From positions 1 to 15,516 of the forward strand of contig DASZSJ010000074.1 of NCBI GenBank assembly GCA_035548675.1: 15,516 nucleotides of DNA. The letters are read 5' to 3'. Within the stretch, counting starts at the first letter, position 1, and the number at the start of each line of letters is the position of its first letter. The notes beneath the pieces were generated by a model. It saw only the letters and a program-made list of their open reading frames with translations. It had not been told where the DNA came from and did no database searches. The DNA comes from VRUE01 sp035548675. GTDB lineage: Bacteria > Actinomycetota > Thermoleophilia > Solirubrobacterales > 70-9. Below, piece by piece: positions 1-5,621 of this stretch. A program made the position numbers and the translations under genes.

Positions 1-1283
1 GCGCCGACGTCGGCGCCGAAGCGCCCGGCGGCGAAGATCGCCGCCGCGGCCAGCGCCACCGCGAGGAAAGCCCCCGCCGTGCCACGGTCGCCGAGCCTCG
101 GCGCGAACGCGGCGAGGCCGCTCCCGGTCCCGGCGAGGACCAGCACTCCAAGCAACGCCTCGAGCTCATTGCCGATCCCGTAGAAGCGCACCCCGAGCCC
201 GGGGTTCGGCCCCAGCAGCGAGAGCGAGGTGAGCGGCGAGCCGGCGATCGCGTCGATCGCGTAGGCGAGGACGACGAGGGCGGAGGCGACCGCGAGTGCG
301 CGCAGGCCGCCGAGGGCAAAGAGCGTGACCGCCGCGAGCAGCGGCGCCCCGAACATGACCAGGAGCTGTTCGGCTTCCTGACCCCCTTTGAGCGCCGCGC
401 CGGCGAGCAGCAGCAGTGGCAGGTAGACGATCGAGAGGCCGAGCAACCGCACCGCAACCCGCTCCACCCGCGCCGCTCCGACCAGCGCCGCCAGGCCGAA
501 GACGAGGATCCAGGCCAGCAGGCTGACCCCGATCACCGGCCCCCGCCGCGAGGAGATCACCGCCAGCCGCTTGCCCAGCGATTCGACCGCCGCGGCGTCG
601 ATTGCTCCCTTCGACCGGATCGCCTCTCCCGACATCTGCGACGGCACCGCGATCGCGAAGCGGGAGAGGATCGTCGGTGCGATGTCGGTGGAGAGCACGT
701 ACCCGTCCGTGCGCGTGCTGTCGGAGGTCAGGTTCCCGCCGAACCCTCGCCCCGCGATCCCAATCGCCAGCCCGTGATCCTCTGGCGGCGGCGCCCTCTC
801 GATCGCGACCAGGAGGTCGTCCCCCCGCAGCCCACGCACCAGTCGCCCCAAGGCGCTGAGGCCGACCGAAACCACCCGGCAGCGGTCCCCGTGTTCCCCC
901 AGCGTCGCCGCCAGCAACCCCGGGACGATCTCCGCCGGCGCCGATTCGGCGCGCTCGACGACCGCCCGCGAGTAGGAGGGGCCGCAGATGCCCCCGCCCA
1001 CGCGGGCCGGCAGGTCCGAGGCGTAGAGCGAATCGAAGACCCGGTTCCCCTGGCTGATGTCGAGGTAGGTCTGAGCTGCCGGCACCGACCCCAGCCCCGC
1101 GCTCATCAGTCCCGGGGAAAGTCCTCGGGTCGCGAGCTCCGAGGGCGTCGTTGCCTTCGGCAGCAGCGCCACGGTTACCTGGGTCGATGGTGCCTTTGTC
1201 CCTGTGGCCTCAGGCGGAGCCGCCCGCCCGGTCCCCGCCATCGCCAGCCCAATAGCTATCGTCAAGCCAATGGCCGACCGCAC
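1..1283 (-). CDS. Secreted/membrane protein with alkaline-phosphatase-superfamily-like ectodomain, truncated by window edge
   Basis: The reading frame stays open from a GTG at 1283 to the left edge, giving about 428 residues with the C-terminus missing. Residues 1-22 form a signal peptide (MRSAIGLTIAIGLAMAGTG). The ectodomain (about 35-245) contains LTSDSTRTDGYV (185-196) followed by STDIAPTILSRFAIAVPSQMSG (198-219). The 'DIAPTIL...P..M.G' pattern is the C-terminal signature of alkaline-phosphatase/phosphoglycerate-mutase superfamily enzymes. Hydrophobic helices follow at about 251-270, 279-298, 308-346 and 376-393, with a GVRFYGIGNE motif (364-373) that I recall from conserved bacterial membrane proteins of unknown role. 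I infer a surface protein with a phosphatase-like fold tethered to a multi-helix membrane domain. Only the C-terminal part of the phosphatase signature is seen, and the metal-ligand residues cannot be assigned by eye, so activity is unproven. The start is uncertain: TTG 1292 and GTG 1298 are in-frame alternatives, while ATG 1241 would remove the signal peptide. The 5' end overlaps the divergent gene at 1270. Confidence 0.72.
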   Translation of the reverse strand, partial: MRSAIGLTIAIGLAMAGTGRAAPPEATGTKAPSTQVTVALLPKATTPSELATRGLSPGLMSAGLGSVPAAQTYLDISQGNRVFDSLYASDLPARVGGGICGPSYSRAVVERAESAPAEIVPGLLAATLGEHGDRCRVVSVGLSALGRLVRGLRGDDLLVAIERAPPPEDHGLAIGIAGRGFGGNLTSDSTRTDGYVLSTDIAPTILSRFAIAVPSQMSGEAIRSKGAIDAAAVESLGKRLAVISSRRGPVIGVSLLAWILVFGLAALVGAARVERVAVRLLGLSIVYLPLLLLAGAALKGGQEAEQLLVMFGAPLLAAVTLFALGGLRALAVASALVVLAYAIDAIAGSPLTSLSLLGPNPGLGVRFYGIGNELEALLGVLVLAGTGSGLAAFAPRLGDRGTAGAFLAVALAAAAIFAAGRFGADVG

Positions 1284-1965
1284 ATTTGCCAAGTTCACGA
1301 TGTTCAAGGTCGATCCCGCCTGGCGCCGCCTCGACGCCGAACAGCGCGCCGCCGACAAGCAGGAGTTCCTCGCCGCCTGCGAGGACTTCGCCCTCGACCG
1401 CTCGCTGCGCGCCTACTCAACCATAGGAACGCGCGGCGACGTCGACCTCGTCCTGCTCTCACAGAGCCCCAACCTCGACGATCTGCACACCTTCCACGTC
1501 GTGCTCGGGCAGAGCGGGCTGGCGAAGTGGATGCAGACGCCTCACTCGTTCCTCTCGATGACCAAGCCCTCGCCCTACTCGGAGGAGCGGGCACGGCCGG
1601 AGATCTGCGCCTCTGAGCGCAAGTACCTCTTCCTCTACCCGATGGTCAAGCAGCGCCGCTGGTACGGGCTGACGCCGGAGGAGCGGGGCCGGATCATGAA
1701 GGGCCACATCGAGGTCGGCCGTCGCTACCCCGAGATCACGATCAACACGACCTACTCCTACGGGCTCGACGACCAGGAGTTCGTCGTCGGCTTCGAGGGC
1801 GATGACCCGGGCGAATTCCTCGAACTCGTCAACGAGCTGCGCCCGACCGAGTCGAGCGAGTACACAGAGCGCGAGACGCCGATCTTCACCTGCGTGGCGC
1901 TCTCCGTGCGCAAGGCGCTGGATGCCCTCGACGGGGTTCCCAGCGCCATCGCCGCCGGGGCATGA
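1270..1965 (+). CDS. hemQ: HemQ-like chlorite-dismutase-family heme protein (probable coproheme decarboxylase)
   Basis: The product is 231 residues, the usual length of the family. The C-terminal ferredoxin-like half is diagnostic: YPMVKQRRWYGL (123-134), MKGHIEVGRRYP (143-154), YGLDDQEFVVGFE (164-176) and a terminal RETPIFTC (201-208). By comparison with Listeria HemQ, Tyr123 matches the catalytic tyrosine, Trp131 the conserved tryptophan and His146 the proximal heme ligand; the Trp-to-His spacing (15) is identical. HemQ/ChdC removes two propionate carboxylates from coproheme III, using hydrogen peroxide, to make heme b in Gram-positive bacteria. The residue aligning with the distal arginine of true chlorite dismutases appears to be Ile158, arguing against chlorite breakdown. 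ATG 1270 is chosen because family members begin just before the F.KFT.(F/Y)K.DP strand; GTG 1204 would add a poor 22-residue leader. No Shine-Dalgarno is seen. A TATCGT seven bases upstream could be the -10 box of a leaderless message, which is speculative. It overlaps the next gene by 4 bases. A non-HemQ family member remains possible. Confidence 0.82.
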   Translation: MADRTFAKFTMFKVDPAWRRLDAEQRAADKQEFLAACEDFALDRSLRAYSTIGTRGDVDLVLLSQSPNLDDLHTFHVVLGQSGLAKWMQTPHSFLSMTKPSPYSEERARPEICASERKYLFLYPMVKQRRWYGLTPEERGRIMKGHIEVGRRYPEITINTTYSYGLDDQEFVVGFEGDDPGEFLELVNELRPTESSEYTERETPIFTCVALSVRKALDALDGVPSAIAAGA

Positions 1966-2501
1966 CGACCCGGGCACTCAGCTACGTCATCGACGAGAAC
2001 GACCGCCTGGTCCAGTGCGACGAGGGCTACTACCGCTTCGGCGAGGAGAACGGCTGGCCCGAGGTGGGCAACAGCCTCGGGCGCTCGCTCTGGGACTACG
2101 TGGCGGGCTCGGAGCCGAAGAAACTCCAGCGCCTGCTGCTGCGCCGGGTCCGCGACGGGGGGCTCGATATCGAGCTGCCCTTTCGCTGCGACGGTCCGGG
2201 CGTGCGTCGCGAGATGGACCTTCGCATCGTCGCCAGGCCGGGCGGTCGGCTCGTCCTCTTCTCGGCCAGCCTGCGCGCCCAGCGGGAGCGCGAGGAGGCA
2301 CAGCCGCTGCTCGACCCGCGGGCGCCGCGCGGCGCGGAAGTGATCCAGATGTGCGCCTGGTGCGATCGCTTCGAGATCGATGGTGAGTGGGTCGAGGTGG
2401 AGGAGGCCGCGCGGCGCCTGAACCTCTTCGGTCGCAGCGAGCTGCCGGCGCTCAGCCACGGCATTTGCCCCACCTGCAACGGGCTGCTGCTCGCCGCGTG
2501 A
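1962..2501 (+). CDS. Small PAS-like sensor protein with C-terminal Cys/His cluster
   Basis: The 179-residue protein starts with an ATG overlapping the upstream TGA (ATGA), so the two genes are almost certainly cotranscribed and translationally coupled. Residues 5-105 read like a compact PAS domain: SYVIDENDRLVQCDEG, then a GRSLWDYV helix (40-47), then strands ending GRLVLFSASL. This is the layout of PAS proteins that bind small ligands or heme, but no ligand residue can be named. A charged linker (106-125) leads to a conserved-looking tail: CAWC (131-134), a GEWVEVEEA segment, then SHGICPTC (165-172). Cys131, Cys134, His166, Cys169 and Cys172 resemble a zinc-site arrangement and match the 'C-x-W-C ... 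H-G-I-C-P-x-C' tails known on some bacterial PAS proteins. There is no kinase, HTH or GGDEF output domain, so it probably signals by protein contact. Its pairing with a heme protein and a ferredoxin reductase suggests a heme or redox role. The specific function is unknown. Confidence 0.75.
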   Translation: MTTRALSYVIDENDRLVQCDEGYYRFGEENGWPEVGNSLGRSLWDYVAGSEPKKLQRLLLRRVRDGGLDIELPFRCDGPGVRREMDLRIVARPGGRLVLFSASLRAQREREEAQPLLDPRAPRGAEVIQMCAWCDRFEIDGEWVEVEEAARRLNLFGRSELPALSHGICPTCNGLLLAA

Positions 2502-2542
2502 GGCGCCCGGCCGGCCGAGTTCCCTATTCTTTCGCGCTCGCC

Positions 2543-3949
2543 ATGAGCAAGATCGGAACTGAAGAGATCCCGCTGCGCGTCGCCATCGTCGGCGCCGGAC
2601 CCTCCGGCTTCTACGCCGCCGAGCACATCCTCAAGGACGGTGACCTGCACGCCCAGGTCGACCTCTTCGACCGCCTGCCGACGCCCTTTGGCCTCGTCCG
2701 TGGCGGCGTCGCCCCCGACCACCCGAAGATCAAGTCGGTGATCCGCGTCTACGAGAAAACGGCGGCGCGCGAGGGCTTCCGCTTCTTCGGCAACGTCAAG
2801 GTCGGCCACGACATCGAGGTGCAGGATCTCGAACGGCTCTACCACGCGATCGTCTTCACGGTTGGCTGCGAGACCGACCGCCAGCTCGGCATTCCCGGCG
2901 AAGAGAAGCCCGGCAGCCACGCGGCCACCGCCTTCGTCGGTTGGTACAACGCCCACCCCGACTACGCCGACGACGAGTGGGACCTCTCCTGCGAGCGCGC
3001 CGTCGTGATCGGCAACGGCAACGTGGCGATGGACGTTGCCCGCATGCTGGCCCTGACCGACCACGAGCTGCGCCAGACCGACACCGCCGACCACGCGATC
3101 GAGGTGCTCGACCGCAAGGGCATCCGCGAGATCGTCGTCCTCGGCCGCCGCGGCCCGGCCCAGGCCGCCTTCACCAACCCCGAGATCAAGGAGCTGGGGG
3201 AGATGGAGGACGCCGACGTCATCGTCGACCCGGCCGAGGTCGAGCTCGACCCGGCCAGCGCCGCCTACGTCGAGTCCGACGAGGCCGACAAGACGACCCG
3301 GGTCAATGTCGAGACCCTGCGCGAGTTCGCCCAGCGCCAGCCCGAGGGCAAGAAGCAGCGGATCGTGTTGCGCTTCCTCGCTTCGCCGGTTGAGATCAAG
3401 GGCGACGGCAAGGTCGAATCGATCGTGATCGGCCGCAACGAGCTGGTCGAGGAGGGCGGCGCCCTGCGGGCCAAGGACACCGGCGAGCGCGAAGAGATCG
3501 AGTGCGGCCTGGTGCTGCGCTCGGTCGGCTACACCGGCGTGCCGATCGAGGGGGTCCCCTTCGACGAGAAGCGCGGCCTGATCCTCAACGAGGGTGGTCG
3601 CGTGCTCGATTCCCACGATGCTGGCCACAAGGTCGGCCACTACACGGCGGGCTGGATCAAGCGTGGCCCCTCGGGCGTGATCGGCACCAACAAGAAGGAC
3701 GCGCTGGAGACGGTCCAGCACCTCCTTGCCGACGTCGAGTCGCAGACCCTGCTCGACCCCGAGAGCCCCGACCCCGGAGCGGTCGAGGCGCTGCTCGGCG
3801 AGCGCGGCGTGCGTTACGTCAGCTTCGAGGATTGGCGGGCGATCGACCAGGCCGAGGTCGGTCGCGGCGAGCCCCACGGGCGCCCACGCGTCAAGTTCGT
3901 GCGCGTCGACGAGATGCTCGCCACCATTGGCGAGCGGGTCTCGGGCTAA
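2543..3949 (+). CDS. fprA: Ferredoxin/adrenodoxin-type NADP+ reductase (FprA family)
   Basis: The 468-residue flavoprotein is close to the roughly 456 residues of mycobacterial FprA. It should pass electrons between NADPH and ferredoxins through FAD in the cytoplasm. The N-terminal FAD-binding Rossmann motif is VAIVGAGPSGFYAAE (13-27), followed by PTPFGLVRGGVAPDHPKIK (46-64), the family's characteristic GVAPDH segment. The NADP-binding motif VIGNGNVAMDVARML lies at about 155-169, and the C-terminal FAD-contact signature GWIKRGPSGVIGTNKKDA lies about two-thirds to three-quarters along. The frame is open further upstream to 2387, but that part overlaps the preceding gene in another frame. ATG 2543 lies just before the FAD fold and is the sensible start, 41 bases after the PAS-like gene; no clear Shine-Dalgarno is visible. 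Context suggests it supplies electrons for heme or other iron-sulfur/ferredoxin-dependent reactions, but no ferredoxin gene is in the window. Confidence 0.93.
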   Translation: MSKIGTEEIPLRVAIVGAGPSGFYAAEHILKDGDLHAQVDLFDRLPTPFGLVRGGVAPDHPKIKSVIRVYEKTAAREGFRFFGNVKVGHDIEVQDLERLYHAIVFTVGCETDRQLGIPGEEKPGSHAATAFVGWYNAHPDYADDEWDLSCERAVVIGNGNVAMDVARMLALTDHELRQTDTADHAIEVLDRKGIREIVVLGRRGPAQAAFTNPEIKELGEMEDADVIVDPAEVELDPASAAYVESDEADKTTRVNVETLREFAQRQPEGKKQRIVLRFLASPVEIKGDGKVESIVIGRNELVEEGGALRAKDTGEREEIECGLVLRSVGYTGVPIEGVPFDEKRGLILNEGGRVLDSHDAGHKVGHYTAGWIKRGPSGVIGTNKKDALETVQHLLADVESQTLLDPESPDPGAVEALLGERGVRYVSFEDWRAIDQAEVGRGEPHGRPRVKFVRVDEMLATIGERVSG

Positions 3950-3970
3950 CCGCCAACGCCCGATTTCGCC

Positions 3971-3986
3971 GCATACAGCTGTCTGC
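3971..3986. promoter_or_regulatory. Imperfect 16-bp dyad in the fprA-HxlR intergenic region
   Basis: GCATACAGCTGTCTGC contains the perfect 8-bp palindrome ACAGCTGT, extended on both sides by GCA/TGC with one unpaired position each. It sits 22 bases after the fprA stop and 107 bases before the regulator start. It could be an operator or a weak transcript hairpin. There is no T-run after it, so it is not a classical terminator. Such a short dyad can arise by chance. Confidence 0.25.
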
Positions 3987-4023
3987 AACGGACCGCTCCT
4001 GACGGTGCGGCGGAGAGTCGCCT

Positions 4024-4078
4024 TTTCCAATAGGGTGCTTAACGCTGACGGCAGTTTCTTGAGAAGGCGTTTCCAATA
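4024..4078. repeat. Pair of TTTCCAATA direct repeats upstream of the winged-helix regulator
   Basis: The 9-base word TTTCCAATA occurs at 4024-4032 and again at 4070-4078, 46 bases apart, in the 143-base gap before the regulator start at 4093. The second copy ends 14 bases before the ATG. AT-rich words like this stand out against the GC-rich background. Direct repeats beside a regulator gene are often its own binding sites, so autoregulation is a reasonable guess, but nothing in the sequence proves it. Confidence 0.3.
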
Positions 4079-4092
4079 CCAAAAAGCTCACG

Positions 4093-5073
4093 ATGCATGC
4101 CGACAGCAAATCGCCGCCTGCCCGGGTCCGCGCCGGTGGCACGGTCCTAACCTTGATCGCGAGCCCCCTGAGCGTGCCGATCCTGCGCGCCCATATCGAC
4201 GGCCCGCTGCGTCTCCCCGACCTGCGCGAACGGATCGGCGGCGCCGCCCAGACCACCCTGCGTGGCCAGGTGGGGAACCTGCGTGGCATCGAGGCACTGG
4301 AGCGCCATATCCGTGGCGGCATGCCCTACACCGTGGAGAACGAACTGACCGACGTCGGCAGGGGCATCCTCGCGGTCGCGGACGTGGTCGAGGAATGGTT
4401 GGCCCGCGCTCCGCAGGGTCCCCTTGCGCTTGGCAGCGAGCCGGCAAAGGGAGCGATCAGGGCGCTCGTCGGCGGTTGGGGGTCGACCATGCTGCGCGCG
4501 CTCGCGGCGCGACCGCTCTCGTTGACCGAGTTGAGCAGCATCATCAGCGACCATTCCTATCCTGCCCTCGAGCGACGGCTGAGCGCGATGCGCGCCGCTC
4601 GCCAGGTCGAACCGAGGGAGGGGGGCGAGCGGGGTGGCAAGCCCTACGGCGTGACCGAATGGACCCGCCAGGCGGTCGCCCCGATCGCCGCCGCCGGGCG
4701 CTGTGAGTGCACGTATCTCGCCGACACCACTGAACCGCTGACCCGCATCGACATCGAGGCCGCCTTTCTCCTCGCAGTCCCCCTGGTCGACTTCGACGTC
4801 ACCCGCTCCGGGTCTTGTTTGCTCGCGGTCGACACGAGCGGCATCGGTGACGGGGCGCCGGCGGAACGGCTCGCCGGAGTTCACGTCGAGCTCGAGCACG
4901 GTGCCGTTACCTGTAATTCCCGTTTGGAAATGGAACCGAAGACCTGGGCGCTGGGGGCGGTCGAACCTTGGCTCGACGCCATTCTCGAGGGGCGTCTGGA
5001 GCGGTTGCGCATCGGTGGCGAGGACCCCGGGCTGGCTGCCGCGGTGATAGAGAGCATCCATCGGTCGCTGTAG
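4093..5073 (+). CDS. Tandem winged-helix (HxlR-like) transcriptional regulator
   Basis: The 326-residue protein has two successive HxlR-like winged-helix units. The first (about 15-105) runs from SPLSVPILRAHIDGPLRLPDLRERI through a TTLRGQVGNLRGIEALE recognition helix to YTVENELTDVGRGIL. The second (about 118-205) repeats the plan: AIRALVGGWGSTMLRALAARPLSLTELSSII, then ALERRLSAMRAARQVE, then KPYGVTEWTRQAVAPIAAA. The C-terminal 120 residues (DTTEPLTRIDIEAAFLLAVPLV onward, ending in an amphipathic IESIHRSL) look like a small alpha/beta ligand or dimer domain I cannot name. Most HxlR proteins are single-domain dimers of about 110 residues, so this is effectively a covalent dimer and may bind an asymmetric site. 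ATG 4093 is the first start before the first wing; only a weak purine stretch (AAAAAG) precedes it. Its target and effector are unknown. Confidence 0.78.
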   Translation: MHADSKSPPARVRAGGTVLTLIASPLSVPILRAHIDGPLRLPDLRERIGGAAQTTLRGQVGNLRGIEALERHIRGGMPYTVENELTDVGRGILAVADVVEEWLARAPQGPLALGSEPAKGAIRALVGGWGSTMLRALAARPLSLTELSSIISDHSYPALERRLSAMRAARQVEPREGGERGGKPYGVTEWTRQAVAPIAAAGRCECTYLADTTEPLTRIDIEAAFLLAVPLVDFDVTRSGSCLLAVDTSGIGDGAPAERLAGVHVELEHGAVTCNSRLEMEPKTWALGAVEPWLDAILEGRLERLRIGGEDPGLAAAVIESIHRSL

Positions 5074-5185
5074 ATCTGCTTGCGCGTAAATGCGCGCGCG
5101 CACCTCTGTCTTGTAGCGATTTGCAGGGGAAAGATCCCGAAATTTCAGATAGGTAAATTGCTAATAGTGTAAAAATGTGTAGCGC

Positions 5186-5214
5186 TTGACCACGTAGTGG
5201 CGGCCTGTTATTCA
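5186..5214 (+). promoter_or_regulatory. Sigma70-like promoter directed toward the metH 3' end
   Basis: TTGACC (5186-5191) is a near-consensus -35 box. A 17-base spacer separates it from TATTCA (5209-5214), which is preceded by TG at 5206-5207 in the extended -10 position. It lies at the edge of the lowest-GC patch in the window. The -10 hexamer is only a partial match. Predicted initiation is near 5221, with no plus-strand gene within 7 kb, so a transcript from here would be noncoding or antisense to metH. Confidence 0.42.
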
Positions 5215-5220
5215 TGCACC

Positions 5221-5527
5221 CGCCTGAGGCCACGAAGGGGAGCCAGCGAGTGGCGCTCACCGAACGGACTCGGGTGAACTCTTACCCCCGGACGAGTGTG
5301 ACCGGGGCCGATGGCGATCAGCCAACGATCGACCCCCCATCGTCGTCAGCAGGGGGGCGAGCGGCGGGCGCCGGGGGCGGAGCCTGTCGGTTTCGTCCCC
5401 CCCGCCGCGCCATAAATCGGGCGTGGGAGGGCGATGGGCGAGCATGGACGAGACGATTGAGTGACGGTGATTGCGGCGCCGGACTGTCGCGCCGGGGTCC
5501 CAAAGTGAGAGGAAGGGACCCCGGCGC
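5221..5527 (+). ncRNA. Candidate structured noncoding transcript, family unrecognised
   Basis: The stretch between the candidate promoter and the perfect 13-bp hairpin is GC-rich, lacks a credible coding frame and contains several nested dyads (GAGCCA/TGGCGCTC near 5240, CCCCGG/CCGGGG at 5286-5307, CGATC/GATCG near 5313-5330). The order GGGGAGCC ... CGGGTGAACTC distantly recalls c-di-AMP (ydaO) leaders, and GTGTGACCGGGG recalls a cobalamin-leader core, but the remaining conserved blocks of either family are absent. This is a low-confidence proposal based on promoter plus structure plus lack of coding. It may simply be intergenic DNA or the remains of a lost gene's leader. Confidence 0.22.
5489..5527. 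terminator. Perfect 13-bp GC-rich hairpin downstream of metH (possible bidirectional terminator)
   Basis: GCGCCGGGGTCCC (5489-5501) pairs exactly with GGGACCCCGGCGC (5515-5527) around a 13-base purine-rich loop. It lies 95 bases beyond the metH stop (metH is read leftward) and near the end of the possible plus-strand transcript. No T-run follows on either strand, so it is not a textbook intrinsic terminator. GC-rich actinobacteria often use such U-poor hairpins, and it could also simply protect transcript 3' ends. Confidence 0.45.
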
Positions 5528-5621
5528 TAACCGTAACTCAATACCCCGTGGTCTAAGCCACAAGGCTTTGAGAGCATAGAACGCAGGTAAGGAAGTTTCC
5601 AGCCGGCAGATAAAAAGTTGC

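Larger units (their letters stand above)
5074..5621. other. 548-base region without a convincing gene between the regulator and the metH 3' end
   Basis: The first 140 bases include a weak GC hairpin (5081-5086 with 5097-5102) that might end the regulator transcript, then an unusually AT-rich patch (about 5105-5215) containing the palindrome GAAATTTC (5139-5146). A sigma70-like promoter (5186-5214) points rightward into GC-rich, structure-prone sequence, including CCCCGG/CCGGGG at 5286-5291/5302-5307 and the strong hairpin at 5489-5527. A plus-strand open frame (5214-5579) and a 34-codon frame from 5310 lack Shine-Dalgarno sites and have arginine/glycine-rich low-complexity products, so I do not call them genes. 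Confidence 0.6.

Noticed and set aside
1270..1965. True chlorite dismutase
   Set aside because: The distal arginine required for chlorite breakdown appears replaced by Ile, and the protein is closer to HemQ by length and motifs.
2096..4030. 644-codon open frame opposite fprA and the PAS-like gene
   Set aside because: Antisense shadow with biased composition, overlapping two well-supported genes.
5240..5262. SAH-riboswitch-like GGCGCTCACC string
   Set aside because: The obligatory upstream GAGGAGCG and CCAGGCTCG blocks are missing, and it faces away from metH.
5214..5579. 121-codon plus-strand open frame after the 5186 promoter
   Set aside because: Its start lies on the -10 element, it has no Shine-Dalgarno, and the product is Arg/Gly/Pro-rich with no recognisable fold.
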